From contig CALKHR010000136.1 in assembly GCA_937988885.1 (NCBI GenBank), positions 1 to 64,000 on the forward strand: a stretch of DNA of 64,000 bases, read 5' to 3'. The notes beneath the pieces are model-generated. The model had not been told where the DNA came from and did not search any database. It saw nothing but the letters and a program-made list of their open reading frames with translations. The translations under genes and the position numbers were made by a program. Each line of letters starts with the position of its first letter. The stretch's first letter is position 1. The DNA comes from an uncultured Roseiflexaceae bacterium (lineage in GTDB: Bacteria > Chloroflexota > Chloroflexia > Chloroflexales > Roseiflexaceae). Positions 35,390-46,200 of this stretch are shown one piece after another.

Positions 35390-37414
35390 TTAGTGCTCGC
35401 CGACGGACGCCGCGACCTCCTCCCGTGCTGGTAGATTCGCCGCTTTGCGCATCTCGGCCTCGTTCAGCGAATCCTCGCGGAGCAGCGCGCGCGTCAGCGC
35501 CTCAAGCCGATCACGGTTGCTGCTCAGCAGGTCGAGCGCCTTCTGGTACGATTCATCAATGATGCGCTTGACGGCGAGATCGATGATTTGGGCGGTCTCT
35601 TCACTGTAAGGGCGGCTCATGCCGCCAGCGAAGCCGCCTTCGAGGAAGTTGCCCTCGTCGGTGCCGCTCAGCGCCAGCAAGCCCACCTCCGGCGACATCC
35701 CCCAACGCGTCACCATGGCCCGCGCGATATCGGTGACTTGTTTGATGTCGTTCTCGGCGCCTGTGGTGATGCTGCCGTAGACGATCTGCTCAGCGGCGCG
35801 CCCACCCAGCGCGTTCACGATTCGGGCGCGCAGATACGCTTCGTTGTAGTTGTAGCGGTCGGCCTCGGGCACCGAGAGCGTCACGCCGAGCGCCTGACCG
35901 CGCGGCACCACCGTCACGCGGCGCACGGGGTCGCTTTCTGGCTGCAGTAGGCCGAGCAGCGCGTGACCCGATTCGTGGTAGGCGACCCGTTCACGTTCCT
36001 CCGGCGGCATCGCCAACCGTCGCTCGGCGCCGAGCGCGATCTTCTCCATCGCCTCGGCGAAATCCTCGGCCATCACTGCCGCGTGGCCCTTGCGCGCCGC
36101 CAACAGTGCCGCCTCGTTGACCAAGTTGCGCAGATCGGCGCCGACCAAGCCCGGCGTCTCGCTCGCGACCACATTTAGGTCCACATCTGCCCCGAGCGGC
36201 ACGCCGCGCGTGTGCACCTTCAGGATCTCGGCGCGACCAGCCCGATCGGGCGGTTGCACCGTTACGCGGCGGTCGAAGCGGCCAGGGCGCAGCAGCGCGG
36301 GGTCGAGCACATCGGCGCGGTTGGTGGCTGCCAGCACGATCACCGCCTCACGCGAGTCGAACCCATCCATTTCGACCAAAATCTGGTTGAGGGTCTGTTC
36401 GCGCTCGTCGTTGCCGCCCACGATGTTGCCGCTGCCCCGCCGCCGCCCGATCGCATCGAGCTCATCGATAAAGACGATCGCCGGGGCGGCCTTGCGGGCC
36501 TGCGCGAACAAGTCGCGCACCCGCGCCGCGCCGACGCCCACCACCATCTCGATAAACTCCGAGCCGCTCATGCTGAAGAAGGGCACACCCGCCTCGCCGG
36601 CTACAGCGCGGGCCAGCAGCGTCTTGCCGGTGCCGGGCGGGCCGATCAGCAGCACACCCTTGGGGATGCGCCCGCCGAGCCGCTGGTACTTCTCGGGTTG
36701 CTTGAGAAAATCGACGATCTCGACCAATTCTTGCTCGACCTCGTCGATGCCCGCCACATCGTCGAAATTGATCGGCGCCGTTTCGGTGTCGGCCTCGTAG
36801 AGGCGCGCCCTGCTGCGGCCCAATCCAAACGCGCCGCCGCCCGCCGCTCGGGCCGCCCGCGAACTGAGCCACAGGAAGCCGCCGATCAGCAGCAGTGTCG
36901 GCCCGAAGGAGAGCAACAGGGTGAGCAAGGCCGAACGCGGTTGATCGAGCGGTGTGGCCGTGATCACAACCTGCTTCTCTTCCAACAAAGGCAGCAGGCT
37001 TGCATCCTCGAACGATGGCTTGATCGTGGCAAATTTGGTATAAGTGAGCGGTGTTGTCGCACGAATATCGTCAGCAGGAGGATTCGGATCGGAAACTGGT
37101 TGCTTAAATTCGCCCTGAATATCGTCGCCACGGCTAGTGATCTGGCTGACGTTATCGGCGAGCACTTGCTGCTTGAAGAAGGTGTAGGGCACTGTGACGC
37201 GATCTTGCACCTCGGGCAGCAGCCAGGGCACCAAGAGCCAATTCAGCACCAACAATACCAAAAGGGTCGTCCAAAAGCGTGGACCTCGCAACATTCGGCG
37301 CATATCCTGCGGGGAATCGTTATTGCCGCCTGTGGCTGTTGCGCCACGTTTTTCTTCGGGACCAGGGGGGCGAGGCCGATTGCGGTTATTGTTTTCTGGC
37401 CAATTACTCATCAT
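35390..37414 (-). CDS. ftsH: ATP-dependent zinc metalloprotease FtsH
   Basis: FtsH is a membrane AAA+ protease that degrades misfolded membrane and short-lived cytosolic proteins. The 674-residue protein has a Pro/Arg/Asn-rich start, two membrane helices flanking an outer domain (about residues 50-190), and the AAA module. AAA motifs are Walker A GPPGTGKT, Walker B IVFIDELDAIG and SRH NRADVLDPALLRPGRFDR. The peptidase motif is HESGH. Length and motifs are normal. ATG codons at 37414 and 37411 follow AAAGGG; a TTG at 37417 is also in frame. Confidence 0.97.
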   Translation of the reverse strand: MMSNWPENNNRNRPRPPGPEEKRGATATGGNNDSPQDMRRMLRGPRFWTTLLVLLVLNWLLVPWLLPEVQDRVTVPYTFFKQQVLADNVSQITSRGDDIQGEFKQPVSDPNPPADDIRATTPLTYTKFATIKPSFEDASLLPLLEEKQVVITATPLDQPRSALLTLLLSFGPTLLLIGGFLWLSSRAARAAGGGAFGLGRSRARLYEADTETAPINFDDVAGIDEVEQELVEIVDFLKQPEKYQRLGGRIPKGVLLIGPPGTGKTLLARAVAGEAGVPFFSMSGSEFIEMVVGVGAARVRDLFAQARKAAPAIVFIDELDAIGRRRGSGNIVGGNDEREQTLNQILVEMDGFDSREAVIVLAATNRADVLDPALLRPGRFDRRVTVQPPDRAGRAEILKVHTRGVPLGADVDLNVVASETPGLVGADLRNLVNEAALLAARKGHAAVMAEDFAEAMEKIALGAERRLAMPPEERERVAYHESGHALLGLLQPESDPVRRVTVVPRGQALGVTLSVPEADRYNYNEAYLRARIVNALGGRAAEQIVYGSITTGAENDIKQVTDIARAMVTRWGMSPEVGLLALSGTDEGNFLEGGFAGGMSRPYSEETAQIIDLAVKRIIDESYQKALDLLSSNRDRLEALTRALLREDSLNEAEMRKAANLPAREEVAASVGEH

Positions 37415-37616
37415 CAACCCTTTCTCACCACGTTACAAAACCGCTAGAGGTCTTTTGCGAACCTAGGAGAAGGGCTGGAAGCAAGTTTCACACCAAGAAA
37501 CGCAAAAGTGCAAGAATACAAGCCGTGAGAGAGCGGTTCATGGTATACTCCCAAAGGAAAAGGAGCCGTATGCTTGCGAACGCGACAATCCTCGGTCTGA
37601 AGCAAAAGAGTTCCGC

Positions 37617-38987
37617 ATGACGCCTTTTATGCAGTTGCTGTTGGTGATGGCGCTCCTGATCGGCGGGGCCAAACTCGCAGCAATCTTTAGTCTTCGCCTC
37701 GGACGGCCCACCCTGTTTGGGGCGTTGATCTTCGGCCTGTTGCTTGGCCCCAGCCTGCTCGACATCTTCGGTAGAGGCTGGTTTGAGCCTGAAGTCACAC
37801 AAACGGTCGTATCAACGATGGCCAGCCTTGGCGCGCTGTTCATCATGGCGCAGTTGGGGCTGCTCTGCGATTGGGAGGTGCTGCGGTCGCCCAACCGTAC
37901 CGTGCTGTTGGTGGGAGTCTTCAGCACACTGATCCCGTTGTTGCTCGGCATTCTGATCACGCGCCTCTACTCCGTTTCCACCACGAACGCGATCTGGATC
38001 GGGGTGGTGTTGGCGGCCACCAGCATAAATGTGATCAGCCAGATGCTGCAGGCGTACGGCAAGTTCGAGGGCACCGTGGGCACTACCATCCTCGGTGCCG
38101 CCACGGTCGGCAGCATCCTGAGCGTGATCCTGTTTACCTTGTGCATGGCGCTGCTCCCCGCCGAGAGCATCGGGTTAGCGGCGCGCACGTTCGTGCAGTT
38201 GCTGGTCTTTCTGGTGGGCATTACGTTGTTAGGCATCTGGTTGCTGCCCCGACTGTTCGCCCGAGCCGAGCGCTTGCCGATCGCGTACCCCACCCCTACC
38301 ATCGCGTTGATCGTACTGCTGTTGCTGGCCTGGTCCAGCGAGCAGATCGGTCTGATGAGCGCGGCCAGCGGCGCGTTCTTGGCGGGCCTGCTGTTCCGGC
38401 ATATCGATCAGCGGGCGCTGATCGCCGATGGCCTGGAACTGTTGAGCATCACCGTGTTTGTGCCGCTGTTCTACATCAGCATTGGGCTGAGCGTGAACCT
38501 GCGGCAACTGCTGGTCGGCGATTTCCTCGGGATCGCCGTGCTGCTCTGCGTGCTGGCGGTGGTGAGCGGCGTTGTGGGCGCGGGGCTTGGCGCATGGCTG
38601 GGCAAGATGCCCAGGCGCGATGCGCTGCGGGTGGGTGCGGGCATGGTGTCGCGGGGCGAGTTGAGCATCATCGCGGCGATGGGCATCACGCAGAGCCAGA
38701 TGGACGAACTGCCGCACCTGCTGGCCGCCACTACGCTGATGGTGCTGCTCAGCCTGCTGGTCGGGCCGCGCCTGATGCGCTGGGCCTTCCAAGAGAAGCC
38801 GCAGTACGATTGGCAGCCCGCGCAGCCGAGCGGGGACACTGCCGACCAAGCGTCAGCCGAGGCCGCCGCGCTCGAAGAACCGCTCCCCGAAGAGGAAGAA
38901 CTCAGCACTACCTCGCACGAATTCTGGAAGCGTCGCAAGCCCGATACTCAGCCACTCCCGCAACTCGACGATGAGCAGCAGCCTTGA
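37617..38987 (+). CDS. CPA2-type cation:proton antiporter
   Basis: The 456-residue protein has about 12-13 hydrophobic helices and belongs to the monovalent cation:proton antiporter-2 (KefB/NapA-like) family. Family marks include GRPTLFGALIFGLLLGPSLL near the N-terminus and the AGMVSRGELSIIAAMGI segment toward the end. The C-terminal 65 residues are charged and cytoplasmic, but there is no RCK/TrkA domain. It likely exchanges Na+ or K+ for H+ for pH or ion balance. It is divergent from ftsH. Confidence 0.88.
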   Translation: MTPFMQLLLVMALLIGGAKLAAIFSLRLGRPTLFGALIFGLLLGPSLLDIFGRGWFEPEVTQTVVSTMASLGALFIMAQLGLLCDWEVLRSPNRTVLLVGVFSTLIPLLLGILITRLYSVSTTNAIWIGVVLAATSINVISQMLQAYGKFEGTVGTTILGAATVGSILSVILFTLCMALLPAESIGLAARTFVQLLVFLVGITLLGIWLLPRLFARAERLPIAYPTPTIALIVLLLLAWSSEQIGLMSAASGAFLAGLLFRHIDQRALIADGLELLSITVFVPLFYISIGLSVNLRQLLVGDFLGIAVLLCVLAVVSGVVGAGLGAWLGKMPRRDALRVGAGMVSRGELSIIAAMGITQSQMDELPHLLAATTLMVLLSLLVGPRLMRWAFQEKPQYDWQPAQPSGDTADQASAEAAALEEPLPEEEELSTTSHEFWKRRKPDTQPLPQLDDEQQP

Positions 38988-39103
38988 TCTGCACGCCACT
39001 CCGCAATTACGCGCTGTTTTGTGTGGGATGGAAGGAGCGTGTCGGCAGAGGGTACGCCGCCTGCTATGCCCCTGAATGCCCAGAGGATCGGCACGCGCGA
39101 CAG

Positions 39104-40384
39104 CTAGCGGCTGGCCAGCAGTCCGTAGTAGAGCGACTCGACCTGCGCGACCACGACGGAGCGTGCGTAGCGTGTGCGGGCACGTTGGCGCGCCGCTTCA
39201 CCCAGGGCTGCGCGCTGTTGGGGCTGCGCTAACAACGCGAGCAAGCGCCGCGCGAATCCGGCGGGTGTTGGCTCCAACGCGCCATTGACGCCGTCGGTGA
39301 TCGCGCTGGGTGTGCCGCCGGTGGGCATCGCTAGGATCGGCGCGCCGCAGGCCAAGCCCTCCAGCATCACGCGGCTAAGCGGCTCGCCCCACGCCGAGGG
39401 GAACAGCAATACCTCACAGTGCGCCATCAGCCGCAGCGTCTCATCGTGATCGACCCAATCGAGGAATTGCGCCGAGATGCCGAGCGCCGCTAGTTCGCGT
39501 TGAAGCGTGGACTGCAGCGAGCCGTTGCCCGCCAGCACCAGCGTGTGCTCGGCCAGCGCTGCGCGCTGCGAGGCGTCGAGGCTGCGGAAGCTTTCGAGCA
39601 ACACCTGCGCGCCCTTGTTGCGTTCGAGTTTGCCGACGTACAGCAGGTAGCGCTGATTGGTGGGCACCGAGGTGGGCCATTCGCGGGACACACGCTCAAT
39701 CGCATCGATGTCGAGCATGTTCGGCAGCACGTGGAGGCGCTCGGGCGCAACAATCGGGGCGAGCCGCTGCGCGATGTAGTCGCTCACCGCGATCACCGCG
39801 TCGGCGCGGCGCAGGTAGCGTTGGCGGCGATGCAGATGCCGCAGCATGTACGGGATGGCGGGCAGCGCCAGCGTGCCACGCAGCGCTCCCAGCCGCTGTG
39901 GCAGATCGGTGGCCAAAGTGGCCCAGGTTTGCCGTTCCAGCGGCACGCGGTCGGCGTGTAGGCCAGTGGCGAAGTAGTCCCACGGCCAGTGGTCGCGCAC
40001 CGTCACCAGCACAGGCGCGCGGAGGCGTTGGCCCGCGAGGACGGATGGCGGCGTCACTTGGACGTGCTGGGCGTGGATCACCACCTGTTGGGCGCTGTGG
40101 CCCTGTTCGGTCAGTAGCTCGGCGAAGCGCGGCCACAGCCGTTCATGACGGGCGTAGTTCTGCACAAACGGGATGCGCGGCGTGCGGTAGCCCCAACGAG
40201 TCGTGGGAACGCCGAGGACATCGGCTTCGCTGATGCCGTGCTGGTTCTGCTGGGGCACGAGCGCTCGCACGGTGTGGCCCCGCTCGATCAGGGCGAGCGC
40301 CAAGGCGTGCGCGCTCCATCCCGCGCCTCCGCAGCGGGGCGGGAACACATCCGACGGCATTAGAATGTGCAGGGGAGCGCTCAT
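39104..40384 (-). CDS. Glycosyltransferase family 4
   Basis: The 426-residue protein is a GT-B fold, GT4-type transferase. It has an N-terminal glycine-rich loop (SDVFPPRCGGAGWSAHALALAL), then the C-terminal nucleotide-sugar domain with LLYVGKLERNKGAQVLL. The catalytic EX7E region sits in FPSAWGEPLSRVMLEGLACGAPILAMPTGG. It probably adds a sugar to a cell-surface glycan. ATG 40384 overlaps the stop of the upstream glycosyltransferase (ATGA), so the pair are translationally coupled. Confidence 0.88.
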   Translation of the reverse strand: MSAPLHILMPSDVFPPRCGGAGWSAHALALALIERGHTVRALVPQQNQHGISEADVLGVPTTRWGYRTPRIPFVQNYARHERLWPRFAELLTEQGHSAQQVVIHAQHVQVTPPSVLAGQRLRAPVLVTVRDHWPWDYFATGLHADRVPLERQTWATLATDLPQRLGALRGTLALPAIPYMLRHLHRRQRYLRRADAVIAVSDYIAQRLAPIVAPERLHVLPNMLDIDAIERVSREWPTSVPTNQRYLLYVGKLERNKGAQVLLESFRSLDASQRAALAEHTLVLAGNGSLQSTLQRELAALGISAQFLDWVDHDETLRLMAHCEVLLFPSAWGEPLSRVMLEGLACGAPILAMPTGGTPSAITDGVNGALEPTPAGFARRLLALLAQPQQRAALGEAARQRARTRYARSVVVAQVESLYYGLLASR

Positions 40385-41535
40385 CGGTGCACGAGTTCCA
40401 GCATAATGCGTTCGAGCTCGGCGCAGTGCTGCGCCCAAGAGTAGTGTTCTACTACGCGCTTACGGCCCGCCGCGCCCATCTCCAAGGCAGCTGCCGGATC
40501 GTCGAGCACACGGGCGATCGCATGCGCGAGGCCGGGCACATCGCCTTCGCGGAACAGCACGCCCTCTTGACCATCGCGGATCACCTGGTTGAGCGGGTGG
40601 ATATCGGTGGTGACGACTGGCAGGCCCGCCGCCATATACTCGTAGACCTTCAGCGGCGACCAGAAGAAGCCCGCTGCGCGCAAGGCTGGGTGAGGGGCGG
40701 TGTTGAACGGCGCCACGCCCAGCGTCGCCTGTCTGAGCAACTGCGGCACGCGCTCATACTCGACCGCGCCTGTGAAGGTGAAGCGCCCGGGCCATGCCGA
40801 CGCCAGTTGCTCGGCCTGCGCCCGTTCGGGGCCGTCGCCTATCAGCATCACTCGTACATCGCGGCCCAGCGCCAGCAACATCGACACGGCCCGCACAACA
40901 TCCAACACGCCGTGCCAGGCCCGGAACGAGCCGAGGAACACAATCGTATTGGTAGGCCGATTGGCATACTGCGGCTCGAACCGTTCGACCGCCGCGCCCC
41001 ACGGCAGCTCCACGATGCGGTCGCGCGGGATCTCGGGTGGGACAGTGGTGTGCAGCGGCGTGACGATGCGGTCGGCCCACCAGCACTGTGTGGTGGCCCA
41101 GCGGCGCATCGGGCCACCCAAACGGTCATCGAGACGGCGTTTGGCGACCTCGGGCGGGTCCACGATCAGCGCATTGACTTCGAGCAGCGTGGGCACGCCA
41201 AGCCGACGGGCGGCCAGCAAGCCGCCGCCCGCAAAGTTGTAGTAGCGCTCCATAATCAGGTCGGGCTTGACCGTGCGGGCCAGCCGAGCGATCAGCGGGG
41301 CGCTCAGGAGCGAAGCAGCCTTGGGAACATCGATATGATGCAGGTGGAAGGTGCCATTGAACGAGGAGACTGGGCGGGCTAAGGCGGAGAGGCCGCCCCA
41401 ACCTTCGCGAGAACTCGCCACCACATGCACCTGATGGCCACGGGCAACCAAGCCGCGCGTCACTTCGAGTGTGTGTGTGGAGCCACCAAGTGAACCGGGG
41501 ACGGGGATGCCGCTTGCGATATACAGGATTCGCAC
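40381..41535 (-). CDS. Glycosyltransferase family 4
   Basis: The 384-residue GT-B protein starts MRILYIASGIPVPGSLGGSTHTLEV, the acceptor-domain loop of GT4 enzymes. Its donor domain has IVFLGSFRAWHGVLDVVRA and LKVYEYMAAGLPVVTTDI. Acceptor and donor sugars are unknown. The start is GTG 41535 without a strong ribosome binding site. Its stop overlaps the next glycosyltransferase gene by ATGA. Confidence 0.88.
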   Translation of the reverse strand: MRILYIASGIPVPGSLGGSTHTLEVTRGLVARGHQVHVVASSREGWGGLSALARPVSSFNGTFHLHHIDVPKAASLLSAPLIARLARTVKPDLIMERYYNFAGGGLLAARRLGVPTLLEVNALIVDPPEVAKRRLDDRLGGPMRRWATTQCWWADRIVTPLHTTVPPEIPRDRIVELPWGAAVERFEPQYANRPTNTIVFLGSFRAWHGVLDVVRAVSMLLALGRDVRVMLIGDGPERAQAEQLASAWPGRFTFTGAVEYERVPQLLRQATLGVAPFNTAPHPALRAAGFFWSPLKVYEYMAAGLPVVTTDIHPLNQVIRDGQEGVLFREGDVPGLAHAIARVLDDPAAALEMGAAGRKRVVEHYSWAQHCAELERIMLELVHR

Positions 41536-41565
41536 TCGCGCCGACCAGTCTGCGATGAGTGATCA

Positions 41566-41594
41566 GAACATGCGATACAGAGGACGCATGTTCC
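41566..41594 (-). terminator. Hairpin downstream of the c-di-AMP receptor-like gene
   Basis: GAACATGCG (41567-41575) and CGCATGTTC (41585-41593) form a perfect 9-bp stem between the receptor-like gene and the glycosyltransferase pair. No T-run follows on the minus strand. Confidence 0.5.
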
Positions 41595-41613
41595 GACCCC
41601 GCATCATCATCTG

Positions 41614-41859
41614 CTAGATGCGCTCGTAGCGCTCGAGATCCAAGCCAACAACCAACGCGCCAGGGGCAACGCGGCGTGTGATTTCGATTGCCCGCTCGAC
41701 AGCGCTTTCTTCGAGACCTACGAGCAACGTGGTATTGCCCTTGCGCAGGAAACCACCTGTGGAGGCTAGACGCGTCACGCGGAAACCTTGCTCGATGAGG
41801 GCGTCCACCGTCGGGTCAGCGACATTATCTTCGGTCACAAACACCAGTAATTTCATCAT
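41614..41859 (-). CDS. Cyclic-di-AMP receptor-like protein (DarA/PstA family, DUF970)
   Basis: The 81-residue protein carries the family signature LASTGGFLRKGNTTLLVGL, in which the T-loop-like segment binds c-di-AMP. These PII-like trimers sense the second messenger that controls potassium and osmotic balance. The protein is shorter than the usual about 105 residues because the C-terminus is trimmed. It has its own near-consensus promoter. Tandem ATG codons at 41859 and 41856 follow GGGGAAT. It lies 130 bases after the Wadjet jetD gene on the same strand. Confidence 0.85.
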   Translation of the reverse strand: MMKLLVFVTEDNVADPTVDALIEQGFRVTRLASTGGFLRKGNTTLLVGLEESAVERAIEITRRVAPGALVVGLDLERYERI

Positions 41860-41891
41860 ATTCCCCTTTTGCGCCGAACAGCATTTGCCGC

Positions 41892-41920
41892 ATTATACGG
41901 CGCTCGCGCCGGAACGTCAA
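41892..41920 (-). promoter_or_regulatory. Strong promoter of the c-di-AMP receptor-like gene
   Basis: TTGACG (41920-41915) and TATAAT (41897-41892) are spaced 17 nt apart on the minus strand. The predicted start is near 41885, leaving a 26-nt leader. Confidence 0.8.
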
Positions 41921-41989
41921 TTGCCTCTGTGGAGTACGGGCGGAGCAAAGCCATTTTGTTGCCGAGATGTGGGGCGAAACGTCGTTCGG

Positions 41990-43231
41990 TTATGAAGTGT
42001 GCGCTACGAGATGAAGGACCGTCGCAATGTCCACGGCCTCCTGTTCAAGCTTTTGGTTCGCTTCTAGCAATGTATCGATGAGGGCGTAGCAATCGGCTAG
42101 CGCACTATGTTGGCGTAGAGCCTGGAGGTTGTTACGGTCGGAGTTGCTGAGCGGTTGTGAAAAGGCGCGATACTCCGCGAAGATCTGCGGGTTCATTGCG
42201 AGCGGTCTGATCTCGCCGAGTTGCTCGCGCAAGTGCAGCAGAATGCGTAATCCGCCAGCATCGAGATCGCCCCAGTGGTGAAAGACGAGATCGGGACGCG
42301 CTGTGCGGATGGCGCGCAGCAGTTGGATGACTGTGGGACTTGCGAAACCTCCTGTGTAGATTGCGAGCGTATCTGGTGGGCGAACGCCGAGGAGTTCGTT
42401 AAAACTGGTCATATTCTCGACAGTCACCACGCTTCGCGCTTGGCAATCGATCATAGTCGATTCGCGCAACATCGCCGCCGAGAGTGCGACACTTGGCGAA
42501 AAGTGTGAGATATCGACTAGCGAAGCGTCCCGTTGTCTCAGCACGAGCGGTCCAGCAAGGGGCACGTATTCTGGAGTGCGATCGAGATGATGAGCGTGTA
42601 GCAGTGCCCAATCGTCATCGCCAAAGATGCTGGCCTGCGGATCGTGGCGGCGCAGAATCCCAACGATAGCGCTTCGCAATGTTTCGAGCCGTTTGCTATC
42701 GCCAAACAGGCGAATGCTCAGGCTGCGTTCGAGGATGGGGGCAGGCAAGCTTGCGATTGCTGCAAGCGCCCGCAAGAGGTCTTGGTTCAGTTGTGGATCG
42801 GCGCGATTGAGAGGCGCAACGCTACGATGTTCGTCGATCTGTTTGTGCGCCCAAGCTAAGAATGCGCCGTGCCAGTCGGCAAGTGCGGTTTCGGCAGCGA
42901 GCAATTGACGGAGGGCGTGGTCCTGTTGGTTCAGCGGATGCCGTTTGAGCAACTGGTAGAGTTGTCCTGCCTGTTCGGGAACAAGGTCGATCGCTTCGAG
43001 CCAGTTATTTTCCTCCCACTTGCGCCACTGCAAACGGACGATCCCCGCTTCGGCGAGGTGGCACAATGCCTGGTTCGCGCTGTAGCGTGGGTTGGCATTT
43101 TCGGTGGAAAAGTACGCTTTGTGCTGCTGCGCATTGAGGCGTACACGCACAACACGCTGGCGATTGGGCTGCTCATAGCGGTCCAGCAGGCTGTGCAGTA
43201 GCTCACGAACGTGTTCGTTCAGGTCTGGCAT
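41990..43231 (-). CDS. jetD: Wadjet type I nuclease subunit JetD
   Basis: JetD is the TOPRIM-fold endonuclease that cleaves plasmid DNA after the JetABC motor has extruded a loop. The 413-residue protein has a winged-helix-rich N-terminal half. The C-terminal TOPRIM domain has its acidic residues in VTVENMTSFNEL (Glu) and HHWGDLDAGGLRIL (DxD). The motifs are intact, so activity is expected. The start ATG 43231 overlaps the jetC stop (TGATG). It is the last gene of the jetABCD operon. Confidence 0.9.
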   Translation of the reverse strand: MPDLNEHVRELLHSLLDRYEQPNRQRVVRVRLNAQQHKAYFSTENANPRYSANQALCHLAEAGIVRLQWRKWEENNWLEAIDLVPEQAGQLYQLLKRHPLNQQDHALRQLLAAETALADWHGAFLAWAHKQIDEHRSVAPLNRADPQLNQDLLRALAAIASLPAPILERSLSIRLFGDSKRLETLRSAIVGILRRHDPQASIFGDDDWALLHAHHLDRTPEYVPLAGPLVLRQRDASLVDISHFSPSVALSAAMLRESTMIDCQARSVVTVENMTSFNELLGVRPPDTLAIYTGGFASPTVIQLLRAIRTARPDLVFHHWGDLDAGGLRILLHLREQLGEIRPLAMNPQIFAEYRAFSQPLSNSDRNNLQALRQHSALADCYALIDTLLEANQKLEQEAVDIATVLHLVAHTS

Positions 43232-46200
43232 CAACTCGCCTCGGAAGTGGCGTTCAGTCGGGCGGCATAATTGCGGTACGGCTCGATATGAACCGTATCT
43301 CCAATGCCCGTCAGCACGAGATTAGTGCACATTTTAGGCACCAGATACTCGCAGCGTTCGAGCGGCGTAGCAGTGACGATCTGTAGCCCAAAATGCTGAA
43401 AGAGATCGAGTGTGGCACCGATCCGGTCCTGATCCATCTTCGAGAACGCTTCATCGAACAGGACAAGGCGAATCGTTGGGCGGCTGTTGCGCTCGCCGAC
43501 GCGGTACATCTGCACGAAGGAGGCTGCGATCGTCAGATAGAACGGCGTTTGTGTCTCGCCGCCGGATGTCTGACCCATAATACGGCTGAGGCGTGATCGC
43601 TGGCCATTTTGTGAAATCACGTCGATATCGTACGAGAGATACCGCCGATAATCGAGTAATCGTTCTTGTTCGCGGCGCTCAATCTCCGATTGTGGAGTGC
43701 GGGTGAGGCGTTCATAGAACTCCTCGAAGTTGTTACGATGGCGCTGATAGAAGTCGCTCTCGAATAGTGAGCCACTCCCGATCAACTGAGAATCGTTGAT
43801 CAGGTTGTAGTAATCGCGCACTTCCTCGGCTGGTTGTGAGGTAAAGCGGTAGCTATCGCCATGAAACGTCAGGTTTTTGAGCGCATCGTTGATCCATTCG
43901 AGCTTTTGGCGTGCCTGCAAAATATGTTCACGCAATCGGTGTAATACGTGTTCACGAAGCTCTTCCTCCGCCTCGGCCTGGGCTTGGTCGATGTCCTTGG
44001 CGTAGCGAGGTAGTTCGGTTGCTTGCAATCGCTCAAGCTCGATTTTGTAGCGTGGCTCGTCGATATTGCTGGGCAACGCGGCGAATTGGTGGCGTGTATT
44101 GTACGTGCTTGCCATCTCGATCAGGCGTTGCAGTTCGTTAGCTGCGCGGGTATCGAAGTTGCGTGCAGACGTTTCCGTATTACGCAACACCTCGGCAAGA
44201 TCTGGCTGTGCAAGCCGATCAGCAAGTTTTGCCTCAGCCGCCTCAACAATGGCTTGGGAGGTGTGTGTGCGTTGTGCGTGGGCCTGCTGCTGGCGTTCGT
44301 GATATTCGGCTTGTGCACGGCGGAGGTCTTGTTCGAGGCGAGGCAGCCGTTCCTTGAGGCGGGCGCGCTCTTCAAGTGCTCGCCTCTCGCGCTCTTGTTC
44401 CTGCTCGGCGATGGCTTGGAGACGTTTAACTTCTTGTTCAAGCGCTGCTACTCCGCTCAGATCAAGTGTCTGAAGTTCCGCCTGCATCGCAGCGATATCC
44501 GCCCGTAATGGTCGCTCATCGAGTGGCGCGTCAAGGCGGCCTTGAAGGAGGGTGAGGGCGCGCCCTTGTTGTAACAACTTGATCCGTATCTGTAGCTCGG
44601 ATACCCGTGGTTTCATACTGGCAAGTTGTTCGTTGAGCGTTTGGAGTTCACGTTCATAGGCTTTGATCTGTGAATGTTTTGCTCGCGAACCGATATACCA
44701 CGGCGTGTAGGTGCGCGGGTGCAGTGCTCGCACGCTGAACTCGCTATATAGCACCACTTCGGGTGTGACCGCACGACGATACCGCCGCAACTGGTCGATC
44801 GTATCGCAGCAGATGATGTCGCCCAATACCGTGTCGATATAGGGTCGTAATACGTCACTACGTGTGTGGATCTTTTCGGCGAGTGAGCCTGGTTGGGCGC
44901 GTCGGCCATCGCTACGCGCTTTCTCCAGGTCAACCAATCCAACATCGTAGATCTGATCAGCTTGACGAGCGCGATCCAGTTCGCGGAGCGCTTTATCGAA
45001 CACCTGGGGGGGAACGATAATGTTAAAGCGCCGTCCGCCAAGCATCGCTTCAACCGCATTCTGCCAGCGTGGATCGGGGATCTCAAGCAGATCGCACAGG
45101 AGCGGCGGACGCTCGCCGACAATCGGGGTGAGCAGGTCGCACAATCGCTCGGTATGTTGATTTCGCAGCGCTTTTTGGCCCTGCTGCAGGCGCACAAGTT
45201 CGTTCAGCACCTCGGCACGGCGTTCTTCAAAATGAGAAATTTGTTGTTCAAGCGTAAATTTGGCTCTTTGGGTTGGCTCCAGTTCTGCATCGAGCTCTGC
45301 AACTGCCTGGTTGAGTTGCGTTGCTAGTTCTTTTGGCGGCGGTGCATCGAGCGTGAGTGCAGTAATCGTAGCGTGCAGCGGCGCCAAACTAGGCAGGGCG
45401 CTCTCGTGGTGGAGCGGCACGAGCATTTGCGTTTCGCGCCGCAGATCGTTGAGCAGCACTTGATAGACGGCGCGTATTTGGTCGGCTTCGCGCGTGTATT
45501 GAGCGATGAGTTTCTGAAGCTCCTCGCGCCGACGGATGACATCGGATTGCCGGAGCCGTACTTCGGCTTCGAGTTGTGCTTCGACGGCGCCACGGCGGGC
45601 CGCTTCGGCTGTGGCGCAGGCCTCATCGGCTTTGGCGATCGCCTCGATGAGTTCCGCACGCTCTTGGCTCAGCGCTGCGACGTTACGGTGCGCTTCTTCT
45701 TGGCGGAGCAGTGCGGCGAGCAGGAGGTATTCGGCATGGCGGTCGCGCCACGCGCCTGCATCGGCCTGTTGCTTCACAATCGCTTGTAATGCGTTGATCT
45801 TCTCTTGAACATCGCGCACAGTGATGCGCAATTGTGTCAGCCGCTCGACCACTTTCTGTAATGCATCGACATTCAGAGGCGCTTCGTCCAACAGCCATTG
45901 CTCGACAAACGCATTGATATCGCGGATCGGCTGAAACGTGAGTGCCCGCAGGAACATATCGAAGAAGCGCTGGTTTAAACCTCCGAGCCGATTCAGGAGT
46001 TCATCTTGATACTCACCAACCTGATCGTAGGTATGCGCTCCCCGTCGATTGCGCAGTGCTTGTCGCAATTCGCGCCGCGAAAGAGGCCGTCGCTCTGGCA
46101 ACAGGATCTCTGGATCGAGCGCTTCGGGCAAAATGAAAAATGTGCGTTCAGGGCTTTGGCTCTCGGCTGCCTCGATACAAACGCCACACGTTAATTTTCT

